DNA of 64,000 bases, from contig NZ_BJFL01000020.1 in the NCBI RefSeq assembly GCF_005405885.1, positions 16,906 to 80,905 on the forward strand. The letters are read 5' to 3'. The translations under genes were made by a program, and so were the position numbers. Shown piece by piece: positions 25,914 through 34,079 of this stretch. The DNA comes from Gandjariella thermophila. GTDB taxonomy: Bacteria; Actinomycetota; Actinomycetes; Mycobacteriales; Pseudonocardiaceae. How positions within the stretch are numbered: the stretch's first letter is position 1; each line of letters opens with the position of its first letter. The notes below the pieces were generated by a model, which was not told the origin of the DNA, made no database searches, and saw nothing but the letters and a program-made list of their open reading frames with translations.

Positions 25914-27256
25914 GCCTGCTGCGCCGCGCCGGCCTGCGGGTCGCCTTCGACGACCTCGGCGACGCGGGCACGCCGCTCGGGCTGATCATCGAGGCCGGCC
26001 CGGAGTTACTGAAGCTCGACGCGGCGACCGTGGCCCGGCTGCCCGACGCCGCGGCGCAGCGGGCGGTGGCCGGCTCGATCGCGCACCTGGCCAGCCGCAT
26101 CGGCGCCCAGGTGGTGGGCATCGGGGTGGCCACCGAGGCGCAGCTCACCGCGCTGCGCGCGGCCGGCGGCCACCTCGCCCAGGGTGACCTGCTGGCGCCC
26201 GCCAGCCGGCGACCGCTGGCCGCGGCCACCCTGTCCGAGACGATGACCGCGCTGATCGAGCCGGAGAGCGCCGTGTCGCCGGCCCGCGACCCCGGCCCGC
26301 TGGTCACCGACTTCGTGCACGCGGCGACCATGCTGCGCGAGGACGTCACGGCGCACACCGCCTGGTCCGCGCTCGCCGACCGCCCGCTGGCCAACAGCGT
26401 GATCCTCACCGACGAGCAGCGGCGGCCGCGCGCGTTCCTCGACCGCACCCGGTTCCTGCTCTCGCTGAGCGGCCCCCACGGCCACGCCCTCTACACCCGC
26501 CGCCTGGCGCGGCGCCTGGCCGACCCGCCGTTCGTGGTGCGGGCCGACTGCACCGCGCTGGGCCTGCTGCAGATGCTCGCCGGCGTGGAACGCGTCCGCC
26601 GGCACGACGACATCGTCGTGGTCGACGACCACTACGCCGTGCTGGGCGTGGTCCAGGTCGGCGACGTGGTGCGCGGGCTGGTCGACCACCAGGTCCGCTA
26701 CGCCACCGCGCTCAACCCGCTGACCCGGCTGCCGGGCAGCGACGAGGTCGGCCAGGACATCGAGCGCCGGCTGGCCGCCGGCGAGACCTTCGCGGTGGGC
26801 TGGCTGGACGTGGACGGCTTCAAGTCCGTCAACGACACCGGCGGGTTCGCCGCGGGCAACGAGCTGATCCGTGCTCTTGGCCGCGCGCTGACCGACGTCG
26901 CCGCCACCCTGCCCGGCGTCGCCGTCGGCCACGTCGGCGGCGACGACTTCCTCATCGCCGCCGGCCTGGAGCAGCTTGGGCCGCTAGCCAGCACGCTGCT
27001 GGACACGCCGTTCACCGCCGCCGGCCGCGAGGTGACCCTGTCGCTGGCCACCCTGGTGTGCTCGGCCGGCGCGGTGCGCGACTACCGCGACGTGTCCGCC
27101 CGGCTCGCCCCACTCAAGCGGCACGCCAAGGCGTTGCCCGGCACGAGCTGGGTGATGGGCCGCCTCGACACCGACCGGGTCGACGTGCTGCGCGGCAGCC
27201 CCTTACCCGCGCACCCCCGGCCCGGGCGCCGCCGGCACGTCAGCGGCGCCCGCTGA
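25526..27256 (+). CDS. EAL-CBS-GGDEF domain protein (c-di-GMP related)
   Basis: A 576-residue cytoplasmic protein with a degenerate EAL domain (about 1-235: EAL reads EAT, but NLAAS, FDDLGDAGTPLG and KLD remain), a CBS-pair region (about 265-380) and a GGDEF domain (about 400-550) whose signature reads GGDDF. The order matches bacterial EAL-CBS-GGDEF regulators. The altered EAL motif suggests phosphodiesterase loss, while GGDDF can be active. ATG at 25526 has GGAAGG 7 nt upstream; an in-frame stop at 25478 blocks longer versions. Confidence 0.85.
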   Translation: MGAVAVALDHVRVSYQPLLNLHTGGVVAMEATVRVTARTADDLRRQVGRENPRARVDVALAATAIRAAAEYRTALPTHVNLAASTVDRPEELGPVLDAVREGGHRPRDVVVEIGAPFDGLARADFIHGLSLLRRAGLRVAFDDLGDAGTPLGLIIEAGPELLKLDAATVARLPDAAAQRAVAGSIAHLASRIGAQVVGIGVATEAQLTALRAAGGHLAQGDLLAPASRRPLAAATLSETMTALIEPESAVSPARDPGPLVTDFVHAATMLREDVTAHTAWSALADRPLANSVILTDEQRRPRAFLDRTRFLLSLSGPHGHALYTRRLARRLADPPFVVRADCTALGLLQMLAGVERVRRHDDIVVVDDHYAVLGVVQVGDVVRGLVDHQVRYATALNPLTRLPGSDEVGQDIERRLAAGETFAVGWLDVDGFKSVNDTGGFAAGNELIRALGRALTDVAATLPGVAVGHVGGDDFLIAAGLEQLGPLASTLLDTPFTAAGREVTLSLATLVCSAGAVRDYRDVSARLAPLKRHAKALPGTSWVMGRLDTDRVDVLRGSPLPAHPRPGRRRHVSGAR

Positions 27257-27271
27257 CCCGCCACGAGACGG

Positions 27272-27964
27272 TCAGCCGAAGAACGGGAAGAACGTCGACG
27301 TGTCGGTCGGCGGCGGGGCGACCACGGCCGAGGCGACGACCAGCGACACCGCGATGTACTGGCTTGCCCGCGAACACGTCGCCGTGCGGGTCCCGGTCGC
27401 GCCGGCGGACGCCAGCGACTGCGACGCGGCCGCCGTGGCGATGTAGTTGGCCGATCCCTCGATGTTGGCGATCGTCGTCATGCCCGGGGGCGTGGTGTAG
27501 GACACGACGTTGTTGAACACGTCGGACGACCAGCCGCAGAGCAGCAGCCCGCCGGTCACCGCCGGGCTGACCGACGGCGCCACCTGCGCGGTGGCCACGC
27601 TCGCCGAGCTGTTCCAGGTCGCCCCGACCGCGAGCGGGGTCGTGGAGTCGTAGCCGGTCACCGCGATCAGGACGACCGAGTGACCGTCGGCGGCGTTCGG
27701 CGCGGCGAACGGGTACGGCCCGGCGCCCGCCGATGCCCGGGTCGCGAGCCACACCTGGGCGAACTGCGGCCACTGCGACACCAGCGTGGTGGAGCCGTTC
27801 AGGGTGAAGGCGGCGGGGGCCGTCATGGACGCCAGGTCGCCCTTGTTCGCGTTGTGGATGGCGATGAGCAGGTCGCCGACCTGGGTTCCGGCCGGGGCGG
27901 CGGCGCTCAGCGACCCCGCCGACGTGGAGGCGACCTGGGTCACCGCACGAACCGTGGCGGCCAT
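27272..27964 (-). CDS. Phage-tail-like hypothetical protein
   Basis: A 230-residue protein without signal peptide, rich in Ala, Thr, Ser and Val, opening MAATVRAVTQVASTSAGSLS and containing GTQVGDLLIAIHNANKGDL. This pattern resembles beta-sandwich proteins found beside tail fibres in actinobacterial phages. Its start overlaps the upstream beta-helix gene by 1 bp (TGATG), so the two are co-expressed and probably act together. Function is unknown; a phage origin is inferred from composition and partner. Confidence 0.55.
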   Translation of the reverse strand: MAATVRAVTQVASTSAGSLSAAAPAGTQVGDLLIAIHNANKGDLASMTAPAAFTLNGSTTLVSQWPQFAQVWLATRASAGAGPYPFAAPNAADGHSVVLIAVTGYDSTTPLAVGATWNSSASVATAQVAPSVSPAVTGGLLLCGWSSDVFNNVVSYTTPPGMTTIANIEGSANYIATAAASQSLASAGATGTRTATCSRASQYIAVSLVVASAVVAPPPTDTSTFFPFFG

Positions 27965-30234
27965 CAGTACCCCTTCGCCACTGCGAGGACGTACCACCTG
28001 GCGGTGGTGGCGTTGTACACGGCACCGAGGAAGTCCCGCCGGTTGGGCGTGGCCGTGGTGGTGAAGGAGGGAATCGTGGTGCCGAAGGTGAACGCGCTGT
28101 CCAGGCTCAGCGACCGGTTGCCGGTGGCGTCCTGGATGATCTCCCAGATGACCTTCTGACCGTCCGTCGCGTTGGTGGGGTTGGCCAGCAGCCGGTTGCC
28201 GCCGAGCGTGACCCGGAAATGGTTGGACAGCGACGCGTCGGTGGTGATGACGGGCGCGTCGGTGAGAGTGACCGGCATTCCGTTGCTGCTCATGACCGTG
28301 TCGTAGCCTTCCCAAGCGAACGATTCGACTTCCCATGGCTGCACCGACCGGCTGCCGTAGGTGACGCCGTCCCCGTTGTTGTTGAGGTAGTCGCCCGGCA
28401 CCAGGGCGGGCAGTGTCGCCCGCCACGCGGGACTGCCGAGATAGGTGCGGCTGTTGTCGAAGATCTGGAACCGGTTGGTCTGCGTCGAGTCGCCGCGCAG
28501 CCACACCGCGGACCGGAACTGGCCGGCCTGCGCGAAGGAGTTGCCGTTGATAACGATGTCCTTCACGCCCAGGTACTGGTAACCGGTGGTGGGCACGCCC
28601 TGGTCGGACACCACGCCGTAGCCGGTGTCGAGCGTGGTGGAGACGGTGTTCCTGCGGAAGACGAGTTTGATCGACCCGTAGTTGGCCGGGTTCTGGATGC
28701 CTCCGATACCGCTTCCGGCCCACCCGTTGATCCACAGTGCGGTGTTGGAGAAGTTCCGGAGGGTGCAGTCCAGAACGATCGTGGAGCGCGGGTTCTCCGG
28801 GTAGTACAGCGCGTCGAACCCGCCGTCGACCAGACAGTTCCGGGTGATCGTCTCGCCGGAGAATCCCCAGCTTCCATTGCCGTGCCAGACGGCGCGACCG
28901 TTGGGTCCGGGGTGGAAGTAACAGTTCTCCACCAGCCAGTACCGGCTGCCCGTGCCGTGCTCGTTGACGGCGTGTGACAGGGTGTCGAAGAACTGGGAGT
29001 GCCGGACGACGACGCGCTGCATGAACTCACCGGTCATCCAGGACTGCTGGTGGGTGTCCCCGCTGGTGCCCCACACGCAGCCGACCATGGTGAGGTTCGC
29101 ACCCTCCTCGGCGAGCACGCGGTACTTGACGGTGTTCCCGTCCGTGCCGGCGCTGCCGTATCCCGCCGCGCCGCCGTCCGGGCCGTCCACGTCCACGATG
29201 CGGTTGCGGTACCCCTTCGTGGCGATGAACTTCGCGTTGGTCCAGCGCACCAGGACGTCGGCGACGTGGGAGAACGCCGAGTCGCCGAGGTCGACGCCCC
29301 AGAAGAACTCCATGTTGGTGCTGGACTTGCCCTGCACCGTGCACCGCTCGACACCGACCCGCGAGCAGACGATGCGTTGCGGCACCACGGAGGTGGTGAA
29401 GTGGCAGGCGAACGGGTACCGGAACGTCACCGAGGTGCCGCTGATCGCCACGATCTCGTTGGTCTCGCAGGGGAAACGGTCGTCCATACCGGTCGGGTCG
29501 TGGACGATGCCCAGGCTGCGGCACCGGGCGAGGAAGGTGTTGGGGTCGCCGGTCTGCGGCTGCCGCTGGTTGAACTTGATCACGTCGCCGACCGCCAGGC
29601 CGGCGACGGAGGTCCACTGGGTCGTGCGGTCGCCGGGGTTGATCGCGGCGGCCAGTGACCCGGCCGTGTTCACGGTCCTGCCGAAGCGGATGAGGGTCGG
29701 ACTGACGCCGCCGGACCCGGGGTTACCGATCCACGAGGGGGCAGGCTGGATGATCGTCGCGGTCTTGCCGCCGCCCCGGATGACCACATTGGACCATGCG
29801 GTGCCGTCCACCATGCCGTCCAGCGCGTAGGTGACCGGCGCGCTCGGTGTCCCGGCGAGCTGCACCACCCCGCCGCCGGCGGCGTTCGCCGCGTCCCCCG
29901 CCGCCTGGATGGCCGCCCGCGTGGTGCCGTTGGCTGTGAAGACGGGGCCGCCGCTGCCGGACACCCGGATCTGGGCGTGCTGGGTCGCGGGCAGTTCGAT
30001 CCCGCCGACCACGGCGGTCACGAAGTAGTCGTAGGTCGTCCCCGCGGTGACCGTGCTGTCCCGCCAGGCGCAGCCGTCCCATTTGTCGACCGTCATGGGT
30101 ACCACGGCGATCCGAACGCCGTTCCGGTACACCCGATGCTCGGTCGCGGACGGCTGATCTCGATCCCACGTGACCCATACCGAAAGGGCGGTGGGGTCGG
30201 TGGAGGACTGGGTGGCAATAGGGTGTTTTGGCAT
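27964..30234 (-). CDS. FN3 plus right-handed beta-helix protein, tail-spike/depolymerase-like
   Basis: A 756-residue protein with an N-terminal fibronectin-III-like domain (about 10-95: SVWVTWDRDQPSATEHRVYR), a pectate-lyase-type right-handed beta-helix (about 100-620; repeated short strands such as VENCYFHPGPNGRAVWH and ITRNCLVDGGFDALYYPEN) and a C-terminal beta domain ending YNATTARWYVLAVAKGY, a pattern common at the ends of phage tail fibres. No signal peptide is visible. It may bind or cleave a polysaccharide, and an exopolysaccharide operon starts 1.5 kb away. It could instead be a prophage remnant, but no other phage genes flank it. Confidence 0.65.
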   Translation of the reverse strand: MPKHPIATQSSTDPTALSVWVTWDRDQPSATEHRVYRNGVRIAVVPMTVDKWDGCAWRDSTVTAGTTYDYFVTAVVGGIELPATQHAQIRVSGSGGPVFTANGTTRAAIQAAGDAANAAGGGVVQLAGTPSAPVTYALDGMVDGTAWSNVVIRGGGKTATIIQPAPSWIGNPGSGGVSPTLIRFGRTVNTAGSLAAAINPGDRTTQWTSVAGLAVGDVIKFNQRQPQTGDPNTFLARCRSLGIVHDPTGMDDRFPCETNEIVAISGTSVTFRYPFACHFTTSVVPQRIVCSRVGVERCTVQGKSSTNMEFFWGVDLGDSAFSHVADVLVRWTNAKFIATKGYRNRIVDVDGPDGGAAGYGSAGTDGNTVKYRVLAEEGANLTMVGCVWGTSGDTHQQSWMTGEFMQRVVVRHSQFFDTLSHAVNEHGTGSRYWLVENCYFHPGPNGRAVWHGNGSWGFSGETITRNCLVDGGFDALYYPENPRSTIVLDCTLRNFSNTALWINGWAGSGIGGIQNPANYGSIKLVFRRNTVSTTLDTGYGVVSDQGVPTTGYQYLGVKDIVINGNSFAQAGQFRSAVWLRGDSTQTNRFQIFDNSRTYLGSPAWRATLPALVPGDYLNNNGDGVTYGSRSVQPWEVESFAWEGYDTVMSSNGMPVTLTDAPVITTDASLSNHFRVTLGGNRLLANPTNATDGQKVIWEIIQDATGNRSLSLDSAFTFGTTIPSFTTTATPNRRDFLGAVYNATTARWYVLAVAKGY

Positions 30235-30611
30235 GGGGCGACTACCTTGGTAAATGCCGCGCGCTAATGCGGTTTCGGAGTCCTGGGAACTTTCCTCCAG
30301 GCCGTCTCCGAAAGCGTGGTCCGAACGGCGGGTACACGTCTAGGTCCAGACAGGTGAACGTGAGGGTCCGAACGTATTCCCTGGATTACCGGAATAGTGA
30401 GTATTGGGTCCGGAGTGGATAGTGGGTTTCTTGGGGCCAATGTCTTCTTCGGCCACTGCCGGGGGTGGTGGGACCGCGCCATCGCCCGTTCCACCATTCG
30501 TGGGGTTGTCCCGGATGTCGCGGCCGCGCTGCGAACGGCGCGGTGCTCGCGCGGTTGAATGCTTGCCGGCAGATCAGGCGGACGGGCTTGGCGGGCCGAC
30601 GGAGGGTGTGC
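30235..30611. other. Intergenic region before the PAP2 gene
   Basis: No convincing gene is seen in these 377 bp. AT-richer patches between 30375 and 30440 include TATTCC paired with GGAATA (30377-30398 region), which could belong to a promoter for the rightward phosphatase or the leftward beta-helix gene. Confidence 0.4.
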
Positions 30612-31262
30612 ATGGACGTACGGGAAGCGCGGTCAGTGCGGTCGGCGCTGGTGCCGCCGGAACTCCGGGGACCGGCGCGGTTCGCCGTCGGCACCTGCGC
30701 GTTGGTCGTCCTCGCCCTCGGTGTCCGGTACCGCGCGCAGCACGTCCCGGGCCAACTCGATACCGACGTCGAGGACTGGCTGCGCGCCCACGTGGCCGGC
30801 CATGCCCCCGTCCTGCACGCGGTGGCGACCGTGGGAAGCCTGCTGCCCGTACTGGTCGCGGTGACCGTGGTGGCGGCCGTGGGATATGCCGTCGGGCGCT
30901 GGCGGATGGTGCTGCTCGCGGTGCTCGGTCCAGCGGCGGCGATCGCGGTGACCGAGAGTCTGAAGCCATTGTTCGGGCGCACGATCAACGACTACTGGTC
31001 CTTTCCCAGTGGACACACGACCGCCGTGGTCTCCCTGCTCACCGTGCTGGCCCTGATCTGGCTGCGCCGTCCGGGTCGCGGCGTCGCGGTCGTCGTCGGT
31101 TCCGTATTCCTGGTGCAGGCGGTTCTCGCCGCCGGTATGGCCATTGCTCTTATCCGCCTGCATCTGCACTACGCCACCGATATCGCCGGCGGCGGTTGCA
31201 CCGGATTCGCGGTCGTGGTCGTGGTCGCTTTCGTCACCGAGCGCCTCGGCGGACGCCGATAG
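30612..31262 (+). CDS. PAP2-family membrane phosphatase
   Basis: A 216-residue membrane protein with about five to six hydrophobic segments and PAP2 motifs K-x6-R (KPLFGRT), FPSGHT and the later H in LHLHYATDIAGG. The family removes phosphate from lipid phosphates such as undecaprenyl diphosphate. ATG at 30612 has GGAGGG upstream. Position just ahead of the exopolysaccharide operon suggests recycling of the carrier lipid, an inference from context. Confidence 0.88.
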   Translation: MDVREARSVRSALVPPELRGPARFAVGTCALVVLALGVRYRAQHVPGQLDTDVEDWLRAHVAGHAPVLHAVATVGSLLPVLVAVTVVAAVGYAVGRWRMVLLAVLGPAAAIAVTESLKPLFGRTINDYWSFPSGHTTAVVSLLTVLALIWLRRPGRGVAVVVGSVFLVQAVLAAGMAIALIRLHLHYATDIAGGGCTGFAVVVVVAFVTERLGGRR

Positions 31263-31267
31263 CACCG

Positions 31268-31294
31268 CGCGGCCGGCCGGATGGATCGGCCGCG
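31268..31294 (+). terminator. Hairpin after the PAP2 gene
   Basis: CGCGGCCG (31268-31275) pairs with CGGCCGCG (31287-31294) across an 11-nt loop directly after the phosphatase stop. No U-run follows, which is usual in high-GC actinomycetes. The following stretch to 31703 holds no gene other than the leader ORF region; AT-rich sequence at 31640-31685 is the likely promoter of the polysaccharide operon. Confidence 0.55.
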
Positions 31295-31703
31295 ATCCGA
31301 TCGTGGTCCGATCGGGCACGGGGTGACCTCCGGGAATCTCGGCTCCGTGACGCCGCTTGCTACGGCCGTGTACGCGTCCGGGTGTCCCGCCCGAGCCACT
31401 GACCCGATCGAGCCCGCCGTGATGTTGACGCAGGGTGACCACGGTGCGGGTACGGCCCCCTCCCGCTGTCGGTGACCCGTGGCAGCCCCCCTCACGGCAC
31501 GCAGCCTCGGCGCACGCCCACCGATCACGGACGCCGAATCCGCCGCGTGACCGACGTCCCGCGATTCCCCGCCTGGCCGAGTGTTCTGCCAGTCCTTCCG
31601 TGTATTCGACCGTGCGCGCCCGGTGGTCGCGCTCATAGCATACCGATCGGCGATCGAATTTTTCCGTCGCCGCTTATCGATAATGAACACACGGGGGGCC
31701 CAA

Positions 31704-31772
31704 ATGATTCACGTGCGTGGTTTCACGCTGCGTCGCGCACGGCCACGCGGCAACGGAAGCGGGTGGTGGTGA
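31704..31772 (+). CDS. 22-residue leader ORF coupled to the sugar oxidoreductase
   Basis: ATG at 31704 follows GGGGGG at 5-nt spacing and the frame ends TGA at 31770-31772, overlapping the ATG of the next gene as TGATG. The peptide is Arg-rich and ends GNGSGWW. The next gene itself has a poor ribosome site, so its translation may depend on ribosomes finishing this leader. Coding status rests on the strong ribosome site and the overlap; tandem Trp at the end could allow attenuation-like control. Confidence 0.45.
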   Translation: MIHVRGFTLRRARPRGNGSGWW

Positions 31773-32881
31773 TGCCATCACGAGAGACCACCCGGGTTGC
31801 CGTCGTCGGCTACGGATACTGGGGGGCGAAGCACGTCCGCGTGCTCTGCGGCCTGCCCGAAGTCGAGGTCACCGTCGTTGACCAGCGCCCGGAACGGCTG
31901 GACGAGGCGCGCAGACAGTTCCCCACCGCGACCACCGCCGGCGACCTCGCCGAGGTCCTCGACCATGTCGACGCGGTCGTCGTCGCCACGCCGCCCACCA
32001 CGCACGCGCAGGTGGCGCTGCACGCGCTCGGCGCCGGCAGGCCCACGCTGGTGGAGAAACCGCTCGCCACGTCGGTCGAGGACGCGCAGGCCATGGTGGC
32101 CGCGGCCGCCGAGCGTGATGCCGTGCTGATGGTCGGCCACACGTTCGAGTACAACGCCGCGGTCTGGAAGCTGAAGGAGATCATCGCGTCCGGCGAGTTG
32201 GGCAGCGTGCTGCACATCGACTCGGCAAGGCTGAACCTGGGCATCTACCAGAGCGACGTCAACGTGGTCTGGGATCTGGCGCCGCACGACCTGTCGATCA
32301 TCTCGTTCCTGCTCGACGACATGCCGTCGTCGGTGTCCGCCTGGGCTCATCACGACCTCGGCCACCAGCACGTTGACGTGGCCTACCTGGCGCTCGACTT
32401 CGAACGGATCGGCACGCGCGCGTTCGTGCGGGTGAGTTGGCTCAATCCCAACAAGGTCCGCTCCGTCACGGTGGTCGGCGACCGGAAGATGGCCGTCTAC
32501 GACGATCTGTCCGAAATAGACCGCATCCGGGTGTACGACCGCGGTGTCCAACCGAAGGCGGCGGTCGGCCTGCACCTGACCGGCGGTCCGGTCGGCTACC
32601 GGACCGGCGACGTGGTCTCCCCGCACGTGGCGTTCCGCGAGCCGTTGCTGGTGCAGGACAGCCACTTCGTCGAGTGCGTGCGCACCGGCCGGCGACCGGA
32701 CACGCCGGGCGAGCGCGGGCTCGACATCGTGCGGATCCTCAGCGCCCTGGACCACGCGCGGCTCACCGGTCACGCCGTGCCGATCGACTGGCACGACGCC
32801 GACCGGCCGCTGCCGGCGCGGCTGGCGGACGCGGCGCCGGTGCTCGCCGGCGTGGTGCTCAACGGGGAGGTGGCTTCCTGA
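31772..32881 (+). CDS. Gfo/Idh/MocA-family sugar oxidoreductase
   Basis: A 369-residue NAD(P)-dependent dehydrogenase with the Rossmann motif VVGYGYWGAKHVR, the EKPLA motif (LVEKPLATSVEDAQAMVAAA) and the C-terminal substrate domain with WDLAPHDLSII. WlbA/WbpB-type members oxidise C-3 of UDP-sugars before transamination. The aminotransferase two genes on fits that pathway. It is the first main gene of the polysaccharide operon and ends in a TGATG overlap with a micro-ORF. Confidence 0.88.
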   Translation: MPSRETTRVAVVGYGYWGAKHVRVLCGLPEVEVTVVDQRPERLDEARRQFPTATTAGDLAEVLDHVDAVVVATPPTTHAQVALHALGAGRPTLVEKPLATSVEDAQAMVAAAAERDAVLMVGHTFEYNAAVWKLKEIIASGELGSVLHIDSARLNLGIYQSDVNVVWDLAPHDLSIISFLLDDMPSSVSAWAHHDLGHQHVDVAYLALDFERIGTRAFVRVSWLNPNKVRSVTVVGDRKMAVYDDLSEIDRIRVYDRGVQPKAAVGLHLTGGPVGYRTGDVVSPHVAFREPLLVQDSHFVECVRTGRRPDTPGERGLDIVRILSALDHARLTGHAVPIDWHDADRPLPARLADAAPVLAGVVLNGEVAS

Positions 32882-32973
32882 TGCGGGCGTCAAGTCGCGG
32901 CAACCAACGTGACCACGGCGCGCGCCGTGTTTCTGCGGGTGTTCGCGTCATCGCGGAAGGAAGGGCGTCGTGA
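32881..32973 (+). CDS. 30-residue micro-ORF between oxidoreductase and aminotransferase
   Basis: ATG at 32881 overlaps the preceding TGA by one base, and the stop TGA overlaps the following GTG start (GTGA), so all three frames are chained. It opens MRASSRGNQRDHGA. A second ORF of identical length (63664-63756, minus strand) opens MRASSRGSQRGHGA: 37 of the first 42 bases match and three of five changes are silent. This suggests a conserved coding or leader element rather than filler. No family was recognised. Confidence 0.55.
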   Translation: MRASSRGNQRDHGARRVSAGVRVIAEGRAS

Positions 32974-34079
32974 CAGCCGCGGACCGCGCCATCCCGTTCC
33001 TTGACCTGGCCGGCGCCCATGCTCAGGTGCGGGAGGAACTGGACCTCGCGTGGAAGACGGTGCTGGAGCACGGGCGCTTCGTCGGCGGGCCGGAACTCGA
33101 GCGGTTCGAGGAACAGTTCGCGCACTACTGCGGTGCCACCGCGTGCGTCGGCGTGGCCAACGGAACCGACGCGCTGGAACTGATCCTCGCCGCCCTGGGC
33201 ATCGGCCATGGCGACGAGGTGATCGTTCCGGGGAACACCTTCGTCGCCACGGCCGAGGCGGTGTGCGCGGTGGGAGCGCGGCCCCGGTTCGTCGACGTCT
33301 GCCCGGACACGCTGCTCATCGATCCCGCGGCGGTGGACGCCGCGGTGACCCGGAACACCGCGGCGATCATCGCGGTGCACCTGTACGGCCAGATGGTCGA
33401 CGTCCACTGCCTCACCGCGCTCGCCCGGCGGCACGGTTTGGCGCTGGTCGAGGACGCCGCGCAGGCCCACGGCGCCCGCTGGGCCGGGCGGCGCGCGGGA
33501 ACCGCCGGGGTGGCGGCGGGTTTCAGCTTCTACCCGGGCAAGAACCTCGGTGCGCTCGGCGACGGCGGCGCCGTGGTGACCAGCGACGCCGAACTCGCCC
33601 GCCGGGTGCGGCGGCTGGCCAACCACGGCCGGGTCGACGGCGACCGCTACCGGCACCTGGACAGTGGCCGCAACAGCCGGCTCGACACCCTTCAGGCCGC
33701 CGTGCTCTCCGCGAAGCTGCACCGGCTCGACGCCGACAACGCCCGCCGCCGGGAGCTCATGGCGCACTACCGCGAGGGGCTTCCGCCGTTCTGTGTGCCG
33801 GTCGCGGTGCATCCGGCCGCCGAGCCGGTTCACCACCTGGCGGTGGTCCAGGTCGCAGACCGTACGAAGGTGAGCGCGGCGCTGTCCGCGGCGGGCATCG
33901 GGTGGGGCCTGCACTACCCGGTGCCCTGCCACCAGCAGCCCGCGTTCGCCGAGTTCGCCGAACCGCTTCCGGTCGTGGAGCGGGCGGCCGGGCGGGTCAT
34001 CTCCCTCCCGATGTTCCCCAGCCTCACCACCGACGACATCGCCAGAATCTGCGACGTACTGCGGGGGATCTCATGGTGA
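32970..34079 (+). CDS. DegT/DnrJ/EryC1/StrS-family sugar aminotransferase
   Basis: A 369-residue PLP enzyme with VANGTDALELILAALGIGHG, EDAAQAHGA and the PLP-lysine region FYPGKNLGALGDGGAVVT. It installs an amino group on a keto-sugar nucleotide, probably the product of the preceding Gfo/Idh enzyme, as in the WbpB/WbpE route. GTG at 32970 is fixed by overlap with the micro-ORF and a GGAAGG upstream. It overlaps the next gene by 7 bp. Confidence 0.92.
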   Translation: MTAADRAIPFLDLAGAHAQVREELDLAWKTVLEHGRFVGGPELERFEEQFAHYCGATACVGVANGTDALELILAALGIGHGDEVIVPGNTFVATAEAVCAVGARPRFVDVCPDTLLIDPAAVDAAVTRNTAAIIAVHLYGQMVDVHCLTALARRHGLALVEDAAQAHGARWAGRRAGTAGVAAGFSFYPGKNLGALGDGGAVVTSDAELARRVRRLANHGRVDGDRYRHLDSGRNSRLDTLQAAVLSAKLHRLDADNARRRELMAHYREGLPPFCVPVAVHPAAEPVHHLAVVQVADRTKVSAALSAAGIGWGLHYPVPCHQQPAFAEFAEPLPVVERAAGRVISLPMFPSLTTDDIARICDVLRGISW

